Below, piece by piece: positions 27,909-36,708 of a DNA stretch of 64,000 bases. The first letter of the stretch is position 1. Each line of letters starts with the position of its first letter. The notes under the pieces were generated by a model, which was not told where the DNA came from, did no database searches, and was given only the letters and a program-made list of their open reading frames with translations. Source of the stretch: Bradyrhizobium barranii subsp. barranii. Lineage in GTDB: Bacteria > Pseudomonadota > Alphaproteobacteria > Rhizobiales > Xanthobacteraceae. A program made the position numbers and the translations under genes. The stretch spans positions 496,001-560,000 of the forward strand of contig NZ_CP086136.1 of NCBI RefSeq assembly GCF_017565645.3, given 5' to 3'.

Positions 27909-28043
27909 CTTTCACGGGACGGCGGAGCAATTCCCGGAGACTGGGGATATCGAGGACGTCGACATCCCGTTCTTTCGTGAAGGGATCCGATGATTCCCGG
28001 CCGCGGTAAACTCCGTCGATTCGAAAAGCATGCGAGTTCTTAG

Positions 28044-29321
28044 ATGACTGCCTACCGTTTCGTCCATGCGGCCGACATCCATCTCGATTCGCCTTTGCGC
28101 TCGCTCGCCCTGCGCGATCCCGCGCTGGCCGAGTTCATCGGTAACGCCAGCCGTCTGGTTTTCACGCGTATCATCGATCTGTGCCTCGAAGAAAAGGTGC
28201 AGGCGCTTCTGCTCGCCGGAGACCTCTACGACGGCGATCAGACATCGATGAAGACTGCCCGCTTTCTCGGCGAGCAACTTCGCCGCCTGGAGGCTGCTGG
28301 CATCGAGGCCTTCATCATCCGGGGCAACCACGATGCCCTCTCCAGGATAACGAAGGAGCTTGTTTTTCCCGAGAACGTGCACCTGTTCGGTGGACGGGCC
28401 GAAGCGATCGAAATCAGGCGCGACCGCGGAGAACGGCCGATAGTGATGCACGGCCTCAGCTTCGCGAAACCGCAAGCGCCCGAAAGCCTCCTCGCCAAAT
28501 ACCGTCCGCCGGTCGATGGCGCCATCAACATCGGACTGATGCACACCAGCTTGGGCGGATCGCCGCCGCACGACGTCTACGCCCCGTGCAGTACGAACGA
28601 TCTGTTGAATTCCGGTTTCCGCTATTGGGCTCTCGGACACATCCACAAGCGCTCGGCGACGGAAGGATCCTGCGCCATCGTGATGCCCGGGATCCCGCAG
28701 GGGCGGGATATCGGCGAAGGTGGGCCCAAATCCGTGACCCTGGTAAGCGTGCTTGACGACGGTTCGAGCGTCCTCGACGAACGGATCGTCAGTCTGGCGC
28801 AATTTGAGCGGGTCAGCATCGATTCTTCGGGAGTAGCATCGTGGTCCGATCTTGTCGCAAGGCTCGAGACGACGCTTCGCGACGCCGCGGCCCGATCCGA
28901 CTCCGACCATCTCGTCGCTCGGCTCGCGATTTCGGGTACGACGCCCTTGGCCTGGAACATACGTCGCGATGCCGACCTATTGCGGACGGAGGCCGAAGCC
29001 CGTGCCGAGTCGATAGGCAACATATGGATCGAAAAGCTGGAAATCGATTGCCGGCGGCCTGTCTCCATCGCGGCGGGAGAGGCCGACCCGGTCGAAGACC
29101 TTCGGAGGACGATGAACGACGAGGTCGTCGGATCCGAGGGGTTCCGAGCAGAGGCCAACGATGTCGTCAACGATCTGATCGCGCAGTTGCCTCCGGAATG
29201 CCGGCGCAACATCGTCCCGGACGATAGCGGGCTGGCCCAGCTCGTCGAACGGTTGGCCGGTGAGGGGGCCGAAGAAATTCTGGCGCGGCTTGCGGCCGGC
29301 GACGCGGGCGGAGCGCGCTGA
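28044..29321 (+). CDS. Mre11/SbcD-like metallophosphoesterase nuclease (YhaO type)
   Basis: 425-aa calcineurin-like nuclease. All five motifs are visible: AADIHLDSPL, LLAGDLYDGD, RGNHDAL, MHTSLGG and ALGHIHKR. This is a complete two-metal site like Mre11 and SbcD. The C-terminal 170 residues, which in this family bind the partner ATPase, are poorly conserved. Its stop overlaps the start of the Rad50-like gene by one base (TGATG), so the two should be made in fixed ratio. It probably cuts DNA ends or hairpins in complex with that ATPase. Confidence 0.9.
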   Translation: MTAYRFVHAADIHLDSPLRSLALRDPALAEFIGNASRLVFTRIIDLCLEEKVQALLLAGDLYDGDQTSMKTARFLGEQLRRLEAAGIEAFIIRGNHDALSRITKELVFPENVHLFGGRAEAIEIRRDRGERPIVMHGLSFAKPQAPESLLAKYRPPVDGAINIGLMHTSLGGSPPHDVYAPCSTNDLLNSGFRYWALGHIHKRSATEGSCAIVMPGIPQGRDIGEGGPKSVTLVSVLDDGSSVLDERIVSLAQFERVSIDSSGVASWSDLVARLETTLRDAAARSDSDHLVARLAISGTTPLAWNIRRDADLLRTEAEARAESIGNIWIEKLEIDCRRPVSIAAGEADPVEDLRRTMNDEVVGSEGFRAEANDVVNDLIAQLPPECRRNIVPDDSGLAQLVERLAGEGAEEILARLAAGDAGGAR

Positions 29322-32300
29322 TGCGAATTCGCAAGCTAGGTCTTCGCCGATATGGCAAGTTCACGGACGCGTTCATCGATTTCGGGGAGCCAGCCGTCGA
29401 CAAACCCGACATGCACATCGTTTATGGGCCCAACGAGGCCGGGAAATCCACGGCGATGTCGGCATGCACGGATATGATCTACGGCATCCCGCCGCAGAGC
29501 AGGTTCAACTTTCTTCACCCCTATGCGACGATGCGGATCGAAGCCGAGATCGAAATCTCGGGAAGGGTCCGCGGCTTCTCCCGGATCAAACGCTCTAGCA
29601 ACAGCCTGCTGGATGAAGCCGGCAACGCCGTTCCCGACACCTTGCTTGTCGGCGAGCTCGGAGGCCTCGATCGCAACGCGTATCAGACGATGTTCTGCCT
29701 CGACGACGAGACACTCGAGGCGGGCGGAGAGAGTATCCTGGCCAGCAAGGGCGATCTCGGCCACCTGTTGTTCTCAGCCACCGCCGGGCTCGCAGATCTG
29801 AGCGATCGACTAAGCTCCGCACAGGAGGAGGCGGATGCCTTCTTCCGGCCGGGTCGACGAGCGGGAATCCTCGCCGAGCTCAAGAAGACCTTGGCAGCCC
29901 TCAAGGTGGAACGGGAGCGGATCGACACGCTGGCAACCGAATACGCTCGCCTCGTCATAGAGCGCGACGAGGCAACCGCAGCCTATGCCGAAGCTCTCTC
30001 CCAACGGAGCCGGACGCAGGCGCGGATCGAGGAAGTGCAACGGCTCATTAACGCCATGCCGCGGCTCCAGTCCTTTCGCGCCCTCCGCGCCGAGCTTCTT
30101 CCTCTCGCGTCCCTGCGCGAAGCGCCCGCGTCTTGGAGCCAGGATCTCCCCGCATTGACGATGCGGCAGACGAGATTGGCGGCACAGGCGCAATCGGTCG
30201 CGGAAACCATCGCAGATCTGCGAAAGGAGCTCGAAGGTCTCGTCGTGAACGCTTCGGCTTGCGGACTGAAGAGCCGCATCGAATTGTTGACGGATTTGCG
30301 GGCGCGGTACATCATGGCCGAGAAGGACCTTCCGGAACGCCGCCTCAGTTTGGGGCTTGCCGAGCAAACGATCGCACGTGTTCTGGCTCTCATCGGTTAC
30401 GAATCGGAGCAGAATCCCGCGCGGCTCGTTCTGTCGGCCCCCGTGATGGGATGCCTCCGCGATCTGATGGAGCAGCGATCGGGCGTCGATGCGGCCTTGG
30501 CTTCGGCCGAAGCCGAACTCGCGAAGGCCGCCGACGCCCTTTCGGAAGCCGAGGCGGCGGTTGGCGAACAAGGCGCCGGACTGGATGACGCGACCACGGC
30601 GACATTGACGGCGATCATCGCGAGCGCCCGCCAGTCCGACGACGCAGCTCGGCTGCGTGTGGCGGATCGCGTTCGCGCAGAGCGTGCCGACGAACTCGAG
30701 GATTGCCTGATCGAACTGCTTCCTTGGACGGGAGGCAGGAACGAGCTCCGTTCGGTCCCGGTGCCGACGCCGGACCAGCTTCGCCGATGGATTGCGACTG
30801 AAGCGGATCTTTCGCGCGAAATCGCACTTCGGCAAGGCGAATTCGACCGCCTCGATGCTGACGTAAAACGCCTCGAAGCGAAGATCGAAGCCCTACGCTC
30901 CGCCGCAGGCGTGATAAGCGACCAAGAAGCGGGTGATGCCAGATCTGCGCGCGAGGCCGCTTGGGCGGTCCACAAGAAGGCTCTTGACGCGACGACCGCG
31001 GCCGACTTCGAGGCCGCGATGCGGAAGCTCGATCTGGTCACAGAGCAGCGATCCAATCAGGCAGCCGGCATCGCGGATATGAACCGCGCGCTTTTGGATC
31101 TGGCCGAGGCCGGGGCTTCTAGGGAGCAGGCGCGTCGGCGATTGGACGAAAGCCTCAGGAGACGCGCGACGTTGGCCGGCGAGATCGGGGAATCCGCTCG
31201 CGCTATCGGCAATGGGCTTGAAGAGGCGATCGGTCTTACCGGGCTGAATCTGTGGATGCAGAAGCGCGACCGGGCGATCGACGCGGAAGGAAAACTGACC
31301 GCCGCCGAACGGGAATGGCGGCGCTCGCAGGATGATGCGGCCGGTTCGCGCGAGCGGATCGCGGAGGCCATCCGTGCGGCAGGCGTCGAGATCTCGCGCA
31401 GCGACGACATGGCCGCGATCCTGGCTGCAGGCCAAGCCGCTTTGGACCGTGCCGCCGGCGCCAGAAACTTGCGGGCGATCGCCGAAGCGCGAGCTCGCGA
31501 TCTGAAAACTCGCGAGAGAAGCCTCGATCATGCCAGGTCGGCAGAGCGATCATGGAAGACGGCATGGCGAGAGGCTTGCCTGGCTTGCTGGCTCGGCGAA
31601 GGCGGGGGTGAACCCTCGATGGCCGTAGTGCGAGAAACATTGGAAGCGCTGATCGACCTGGGGTCGGCGCTGGAGAAGAAAGCCGAATTGACCGATCGCA
31701 TCTCCAAGATGGAGCGCGATCAAACTCGATTCCGGGCCGAGGTGGAGGATCTTGCGAATCTGATCTGCCTGCCTGCGAACCCTCCGGACGTTCTAGGGCG
31801 CTGCGATGCCATCGTTGACTGCGTCGCCTCCGCGACGAAGACGCTCGATCGTCGGCTCGAAATCGAAGCGCGGCTTGCGGCCGAGCAGGACAAAGCCCGA
31901 TCGGCCGCAGACGAATTGGCGGAGGTGCAGAGCCGGGCGAGCGTAATGATGAACCACTTCGAAACGGATTCCTTGGCGGAAGTTGACGGTCGTCTCCGGT
32001 CGCTTGCTCGCAGGGCGGATATCGAGACGCGTCTGAGCCAGGCGCGCGAGGAGATCCTCAAAGGATTGAAGGTCGAGACGATCGAGCAGGCCGAGGATGC
32101 GCTCGACGCGGTAGAACGAGGCTCGCTGGAAGCCGAACTGATCGAATTGAAGACGCGGTTTGAGGACGAGGATAGCCGAAGCCGCGAACGTTTCGCGTCA
32201 CGCAACAGGGCGGAAGACAGGATCGCCGCTGTCGGAGGCGATGCTGCGGTCGCGGTTCTTGAATCGAAGCGGCGCACGGTCTTGATGACGATGGAAGACC

Positions 32301-33034
32301 GTGCCATCGAGTATCTCAAATTGAGGCTCGGAATAGCGGCAGCCGAGCGGGCGCTCCGAGCTTACCGCGACCGTCATCGAAGCTCGATGATGGCTCGAGC
32401 GTCGGAGGCATTCGCGCTAATAAGTCGGGGCGCCTATTCCGAACTCCTAACCCAGCCCTCGAACGGCAGCGAGCTTCTGATCGCGAAGGGAGTCGATGGT
32501 AGCTCCAGGATCGCTTCCGAACTGTCGAAGGGGACGCGGTTTCAGCTCTACTTGGCGCTGCGGGTCGCCGGCTATCATGAATTCGCCCGAACCCGCGCTC
32601 CAGCGCCGTTCCTTGCCGACGACGTGATGGAGACATTCGACGATTTTCGGGCGGAAGAGGCATTCCGTTTGCTGGCGGCGATGGCCCGCAAAGGCCAGGT
32701 AGTTTATTTCACTCATCACCGCCACCTCTGTGAGATCGCGAAGGCCGTCGAGCCATCGATAAAAATCCACACGTTGAAGGCTGAGCCGACCCGAGGATGG
32801 GCTCTCTCGATCTTGAAGGAAGCTGGCGCGATCCGGGAATGCGAGGAGCACGGCTGGATGCAGGACTGCGCCGACCCCCATGCCAGAGAGCGTGCCTTGG
32901 GGATCGCGCGTCGCGATCCACTCGTCGGGCTTTCCGATGAAGCCGTCATGGCACTGATAAGAAATGTCCTCGACGAGCTTGGCGACACGTGTCCCGAATG
33001 CGCCCGGGAGCAAAGTGGTCAGCTGGCATCCTGA
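29321..33034 (+). CDS. Rad50/YhaN-like SMC-type ATPase with extra C-terminal domain
   Basis: 1237 aa. Walker A is GPNEAGKST (residue about 38). A long alternating coiled coil covers about 200-1050. The ABC signature is ELSKGTRFQLYLALR (about 1066), Walker B is FLADDVMETFDDF (about 1096) and the H-loop is VYFTHHRHL (about 1129). YhaN-type proteins usually end soon after the H-loop. Here about 80 more residues follow (GWALSILKEAGAIRECEEHG to GDTCPECARE), clearly homologous to the stand-alone 89-aa protein at 39470-39739. It should partner the upstream Mre11-like nuclease. The tail may be a real added domain or read-through into a resident gene at the island's right edge. Confidence 0.9.
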   Translation: MRIRKLGLRRYGKFTDAFIDFGEPAVDKPDMHIVYGPNEAGKSTAMSACTDMIYGIPPQSRFNFLHPYATMRIEAEIEISGRVRGFSRIKRSSNSLLDEAGNAVPDTLLVGELGGLDRNAYQTMFCLDDETLEAGGESILASKGDLGHLLFSATAGLADLSDRLSSAQEEADAFFRPGRRAGILAELKKTLAALKVERERIDTLATEYARLVIERDEATAAYAEALSQRSRTQARIEEVQRLINAMPRLQSFRALRAELLPLASLREAPASWSQDLPALTMRQTRLAAQAQSVAETIADLRKELEGLVVNASACGLKSRIELLTDLRARYIMAEKDLPERRLSLGLAEQTIARVLALIGYESEQNPARLVLSAPVMGCLRDLMEQRSGVDAALASAEAELAKAADALSEAEAAVGEQGAGLDDATTATLTAIIASARQSDDAARLRVADRVRAERADELEDCLIELLPWTGGRNELRSVPVPTPDQLRRWIATEADLSREIALRQGEFDRLDADVKRLEAKIEALRSAAGVISDQEAGDARSAREAAWAVHKKALDATTAADFEAAMRKLDLVTEQRSNQAAGIADMNRALLDLAEAGASREQARRRLDESLRRRATLAGEIGESARAIGNGLEEAIGLTGLNLWMQKRDRAIDAEGKLTAAEREWRRSQDDAAGSRERIAEAIRAAGVEISRSDDMAAILAAGQAALDRAAGARNLRAIAEARARDLKTRERSLDHARSAERSWKTAWREACLACWLGEGGGEPSMAVVRETLEALIDLGSALEKKAELTDRISKMERDQTRFRAEVEDLANLICLPANPPDVLGRCDAIVDCVASATKTLDRRLEIEARLAAEQDKARSAADELAEVQSRASVMMNHFETDSLAEVDGRLRSLARRADIETRLSQAREEILKGLKVETIEQAEDALDAVERGSLEAELIELKTRFEDEDSRSRERFASRNRAEDRIAAVGGDAAVAVLESKRRTVLMTMEDRAIEYLKLRLGIAAAERALRAYRDRHRSSMMARASEAFALISRGAYSELLTQPSNGSELLIAKGVDGSSRIASELSKGTRFQLYLALRVAGYHEFARTRAPAPFLADDVMETFDDFRAEEAFRLLAAMARKGQVVYFTHHRHLCEIAKAVEPSIKIHTLKAEPTRGWALSILKEAGAIRECEEHGWMQDCADPHARERALGIARRDPLVGLSDEAVMALIRNVLDELGDTCPECAREQSGQLAS

Positions 33035-33077
33035 TTAGGATCTCTCTAATTCCATCGCCCGATCGGACTCGACATTT

Positions 33078-33092
33078 GTTCTCTTTATGTTC
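33078..33092 (+). promoter_or_regulatory. LexA-type SOS box
   Basis: GTTC-TCTTTAT-GTTC matches the alphaproteobacterial LexA site (GTTC-N7-GTTC) exactly. It ends 10 bp before the ATG at 33103, a position suited to repression. The downstream cluster ends in an SRAP gene, a family often linked to DNA damage, so SOS control fits. Confidence 0.65.
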
Positions 33093-33102
33093 TAATTCAG
33101 CG

Positions 33103-33507
33103 ATGTCCGACCGACCCGCGAGCTGGCGCATGCCGACCCGAGCCCAAATGGAGAAGATGGCCGCTGCCGTCGGCAGAAAGATACCTCCTGCGCGCGCGCT
33201 GGCTCCGAACGACGACCTCCCGCCCGAATATTGGCAGGCGCTCCTAGCCGACGCTCGCACCGACGAGGCCCATTTGCCAGGCCGCCAGCCCGAACGCTCG
33301 CTGCGGTTGGACCAAATTCCTCAGCATCTGCTGAGGGTGGGCTGCCGGCGTTGCGGTCGCACCGTTGAGATCCAGAAGGTCGACGCGATTCGCCTGTATG
33401 GTCGGGATTCGATTTGGCGGAACGTCAGCCAACGTTTGCTGGACAACACGTGCTCTGAGCGGACCGGGCGCCATGAGGAAGACGGCTGCTGGCCGTCATA
33501 CGACTGA
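33103..33507 (+). CDS. hypothetical protein of the SRAP cluster
   Basis: 134 aa starting right behind the LexA-type box. The C-terminal half has a CRRCGRTVEIQ knuckle and conserved residues up to DNTCSERTGRHEEDGCW, suggesting a small zinc-binding fold with Cys pairs. A truncated, diverged copy of the same C-terminal half is at 58013-58153. It precedes the 33520 gene by 12 nt. Function unknown; SOS-regulated by inference. Confidence 0.65.
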   Translation: MSDRPASWRMPTRAQMEKMAAAVGRKIPPARALAPNDDLPPEYWQALLADARTDEAHLPGRQPERSLRLDQIPQHLLRVGCRRCGRTVEIQKVDAIRLYGRDSIWRNVSQRLLDNTCSERTGRHEEDGCWPSYD

Positions 33508-33519
33508 CGGCGGCCGGCC

Positions 33520-33969
33520 GTGGCGCCGAAGCACCATCCCACCCCGCTTAGCGGCGGCGACCGCAAGGCCCTGCAGAAGGAGCTCGGCCGGGCCCGCGCC
33601 ATGACGGGCATCCTCGCCGCCCAAGCCGCCGAGGCCCGCGCCAAAGGCGAGGCCCTGATCCGTCAGGCCGACAAGTTGCTCGCCGAATCCTGGAACGAAA
33701 GGATGTGGAGCGACGGCGAGCCTATCGATCCATCGCCGACCGTCGACCAAGCCGTCAACGGTGGCTATCCCTGGCTCGAAATCGAATGCTCGCGCTGCAA
33801 GACCAAGCGGGACGTCGACTTGGCCGCGCTGTCCCATCCGCCGACAACCTTCGTCCATGACTTGGCGAGCCGACTTCGCTGCAGCAAATGCGCCAAGGCT
33901 AATCGCCGGCCTGCTGCCACGCTGCTACAGTTGGCGCAGCGCCCTCGCCAGGCCGCCCCGGAGACCTGA
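33520..33969 (+). CDS. hypothetical protein of the SRAP cluster (copy 1)
   Basis: 149 aa from a GTG start. The N-terminal half is a helix rich in Ala and Arg (ELGRARAMTGILAAQAAEARAKGEAL). The C-terminal half has CSRC and CSKC pairs 36 residues apart, a likely zinc ribbon. About 88% identical by eye to 58167-58616, which also sits before an IS110-interrupted SRAP gene. Its stop is followed three bases later by the ATG of the SRAP gene (33972). Confidence 0.68.
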   Translation: MAPKHHPTPLSGGDRKALQKELGRARAMTGILAAQAAEARAKGEALIRQADKLLAESWNERMWSDGEPIDPSPTVDQAVNGGYPWLEIECSRCKTKRDVDLAALSHPPTTFVHDLASRLRCSKCAKANRRPAATLLQLAQRPRQAAPET

Positions 33970-34050
33970 CGATGTGCTGGTGTGGACGGCCTCTCATCCC
34001 CACGGTTCTATGGCGCTCTCAGCGTCACGGCTAGATGAGAGGAAAGTCTG

Positions 34051-35079
34051 ATGAATCTTCCTGTTCGTATCGGTATGGACACTTCTAAGTCGGTTTTCCA
34101 GCTTCACGGTGTCGACGAGAACGAGGTGGTGGTTGTCCGCCGCCAGTTCCGGCGAGCCGAGATGATCCGCTACTTCGAGCGGCTTCCACCGGTTCTCGTC
34201 GCCATCGAGTCCTGCGGCAGCTCACATCATTGGGCGCGCCTGCTGCAGTCGTTCGGTCACGAGGTGAAGCTGATCCCACCTCAGTACGTGAAGGCTTACG
34301 TGAAGCGCGGTAAGAATGACGCGGCCGACGCCGAGGCATTGTGCGAGGCGGTCACCCGGCCGAGTATGCGGTTTGTACCGGTGAAGTCAAAGGAACGGCA
34401 AGCGGCCTGGATGTTGATGACCGTGCGGGAACGCCTGGTCAGCGTGAAGTCGCAGCTCTCCAATGCTTTCAGGAGCTATGCAGCTGAGTTTGGCATCGTC
34501 GGCCCCGCCGGCCGGCAGAACGTCACGGCACTCATCAAGCGGGTGCTCGAGGATGACAGCTTGCCGGAAATGGCACGAGACCTCTTTCGCCTTCAGGCGG
34601 AGGAGTATGCCGCGGTCCAAGCTCGCCTAGCAAAGATTGAGGCCAAGCTGATGAAGTGGCACCGCGAGGATGACGTCAGCAGGCGTATTGCGACGATTCC
34701 CGGCGTCGGTCCGATTGGGTCTGCCATGCTAAGCATGAAGGCGCCTCCGCCAGAGACGTTCAGATCGGGCCGTGACTTTGCGGCTTGGCTCGGACTGACG
34801 CCCAAGGATCATTCAACTGGAGGCCGGCAAAGACATGGCGGCATCACAAAGGCCGGAGATTCAGCGCTCCGATCGACGTTAATCGTCGGTGCGACCGCGC
34901 TGCTGAGGCACATCCGAAAGGGTCGTCACAAGCCCACACCCTGGCTCGCTTCGCTGCTGGAGCGAAAGCCGCCGAAGTTGGTCGCGGTGGCGTTGGCTAA
35001 CAAGTTCGCCCGCATCGCTTGGCGCTTGATGATATCGGGCGGAGTGTATAACCGGCCGATAGCCGCCATGCCTGTCTGA
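34051..35079 (+). CDS. IS110-family transposase (copy 1)
   Basis: 342 aa. An N-terminal RuvC-like DEDD domain (GMDTSKSVFQLHG; IESCGSSHHW; KNDAADAEALCEA) is followed by a helical spacer. The C-terminal Transposase_20 domain (ATIPGVGPIGSAM ... DFAAWLGLTPKDHSTGG) contains the conserved Ser region. Length is normal. About 96% identical by eye to the copy at 58697. Enzymes of this family are guided by an element-encoded bridge RNA. No frameshift seen, so probably functional. Confidence 0.93.
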   Translation: MNLPVRIGMDTSKSVFQLHGVDENEVVVVRRQFRRAEMIRYFERLPPVLVAIESCGSSHHWARLLQSFGHEVKLIPPQYVKAYVKRGKNDAADAEALCEAVTRPSMRFVPVKSKERQAAWMLMTVRERLVSVKSQLSNAFRSYAAEFGIVGPAGRQNVTALIKRVLEDDSLPEMARDLFRLQAEEYAAVQARLAKIEAKLMKWHREDDVSRRIATIPGVGPIGSAMLSMKAPPPETFRSGRDFAAWLGLTPKDHSTGGRQRHGGITKAGDSALRSTLIVGATALLRHIRKGRHKPTPWLASLLERKPPKLVAVALANKFARIAWRLMISGGVYNRPIAAMPV

Positions 35080-35334
35080 TCTGAAATCGGCGCCGCGAGA
35101 GAGGTTGCTCAGCGGATAGCCCACGAACTTGCAGGACGCGGTAGATGGAAGGACCGATCGGTCAATACGCGCGAGCTTCCGTAGATTACACTGGCATCAT
35201 CAATGTCGCCTATGTGCTTGGAGCGTGCGTAGCGAACACCATCTTGGCCAGCGGACCTTGTCCGCGCAAACAGGCCGGACATCTGACAGCAAGCGATCAG
35301 GTCAAAAGTCTGCTACCATCCTGACAAGTGGGGG
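35080..35334 (+). ncRNA. candidate bridge RNA region of IS110 copy 1
   Basis: This is the long non-coding right end of the element. In IS1111-group elements the bridge RNA is encoded downstream of the transposase gene, and its loops match target and donor DNA. I could not fold the RNA or locate the loops, so only the region is given. The same sequence, mildly diverged, follows the second transposase at 59726-59982. Confidence 0.4.
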
Positions 35335-35345
35335 GGCCGTCCACA

Positions 35346-36067
35346 TCTGCAATCTGTATTCGATCACCACCAACCAAGCCGCGATCAGCGCCCTGTTTCG
35401 CGTCGTCAACCGGTACGTCGGCAACCTCGCGCCAATGCCGGGTGTCTTTCCCGACTACAAGGCGCCAATCGTCCGGAACGGCGCCAATGGTCGGGAACTC
35501 GCGACCGGGCGGTGGGGCATGCCGTCCTCGAGCCAAGCCCTCCTGCAGGCGACCAAGAAGCGCGCGGAGAAGCTGCAAGCGAAGGGCAAGACGGTCGACT
35601 TCAAGGAATTGCTCCGGATGGAGCCGGACGGCGGCACCACCAACATCCGCAACGTGAAAAGCAAACACTGGACGCGCTGGCTGGGCCCCGAGCACCGCTG
35701 CGTGGTGCCCTTCAACTCGTTCAGCGAGTTCAACAAGGCCGAAGGCGGCGACATCTGGTTCGCGCTCGATGAGACCCGCCCGCTCGCCTGCTTCGCCGGC
35801 ATCTGGACGAGCTGGACGTCGGTCCGAAAGGTCAAGGAGGGCGAGACGACAAACGACCTCTACGGATTCCTGACGACGGATGCCAACGCCGAAGTCTTCG
35901 CCATCCACCCGAAGGCGATGCCGGTGATCCTGACGACGCCGGACGAGGTCGAGACTTGGATGACCGCGCCGGCGGAGGAGGCCCTGAAGCTACAGCGCCC
36001 GCTGCCGGACGGCGCGCTGAAAATCGTAGCCCGGGGCGTGAAGGAAGATGTGACGCCGACGGAATAG
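35346..36067 (+). pseudogene. SRAP (HMCES/YedK-like) gene interrupted at its start by IS110, copy 1
   Basis: SRAP proteins form a covalent crosslink to abasic sites through Cys2, exposed after Met removal. Here the body is intact for about 240 residues, with the conserved NIRNVKSKHW segment and the HPKAMPVIL histidine. The start is broken: ATG TGC is left upstream at 33972-33977, and the downstream part begins ATC TGC AAT. Any product would be fused to IS-encoded residues, so the catalytic Cys would no longer be N-terminal and crosslinking should be lost. Copy 2 (59996) has the same lesion. Confidence 0.8.
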
Positions 36068-36101
36068 CGTTTTACGCAGGTCCGTAGAACGGCTGGACCA
36101 G

Positions 36102-36515
36102 CTAAAAGCTCAGGCCCTCCATCTTTGAGGCCCGCGCCAGTGCTTGCGTGTCGATGTATTCCCGGATGCGTGTGAGTTTTCGGTCTCGAACGGTTATTGC
36201 GAAGACCCAATGATCCTCGAACGTCTTGTTCGTAGGTTTAACCGTCCCCTCGGCGAATCCGACGACGAGAACCCGATCTCCCTGCGCTACGAACTCCGGG
36301 GGCGCCGGGTAGGAAATCTGCGTCGCTTCGGCAGCCTTCTGAAGTAGGCCCGTCAATCCGGCGTGCCCGCGGTACGTGCCGGCCAGCGCCCAGTCCTTGC
36401 CCGGAATGATCCACTCGATGTCTTCGGCGCACAACGCAAGCAGTGCTTGCCGATCGCCGCGACCGAGTGCGGCAAAGAAATCCTTTACGATCGAAGTATT
36501 CTCTTCGACGCTCAT
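36102..36515 (-). CDS. SnoaL/NTF2-like family protein
   Basis: 137 aa from the ATG at 36515. It has the cone-shaped NTF2 fold pattern: an N-terminal helix (VKDFFAALGRGDRQALLAL), then CAEDIEWIIPG, and strands ending DHWVFAITVRDRKLTRIREYID. Proteins of this type include ketosteroid isomerase-like enzymes and polyketide cyclases; the substrate cannot be told. It is first of several chromosomal-type genes up to the LysR gene at 38383. Confidence 0.78.
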   Translation of the reverse strand: MSVEENTSIVKDFFAALGRGDRQALLALCAEDIEWIIPGKDWALAGTYRGHAGLTGLLQKAAEATQISYPAPPEFVAQGDRVLVVGFAEGTVKPTNKTFEDHWVFAITVRDRKLTRIREYIDTQALARASKMEGLSF

Positions 36516-36708
36516 GGTTGGTCTCCTTGTTTCGTATTCGAATCGGCGAGTCCGGGACAAGGCCCGATTCAGCGCAGCCCGCCTTCATTCGACCGTTCGG
36601 CGAGACTGGCGGCCTGCGCCAAGCGACAGGTTTCCTCGATACTCAAACGAAGATTGCGCGGGAACACGGAGACCGGATCGCGGACCGTGCACGATCGATC
36701 GCGGACGC

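Larger units (their letters stand above)
33978..35347 (+). mobile_element. IS110-family (IS1111-like) element, copy 1
   Basis: It carries one DEDD transposase gene and subterminal inverted repeats (TGTGGACGGCC at 33981-33991, its complement at 35335-35345), the trait of the IS1111 group. The left non-coding end is short (about 70 bp) and the right one long (about 265 bp). It is inserted inside the first two codons of an SRAP gene: ATGTGC remains at 33972-33977 and TGCAAT resumes after the right end. Copy 2 is at 58625-59995. Confidence 0.85.
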
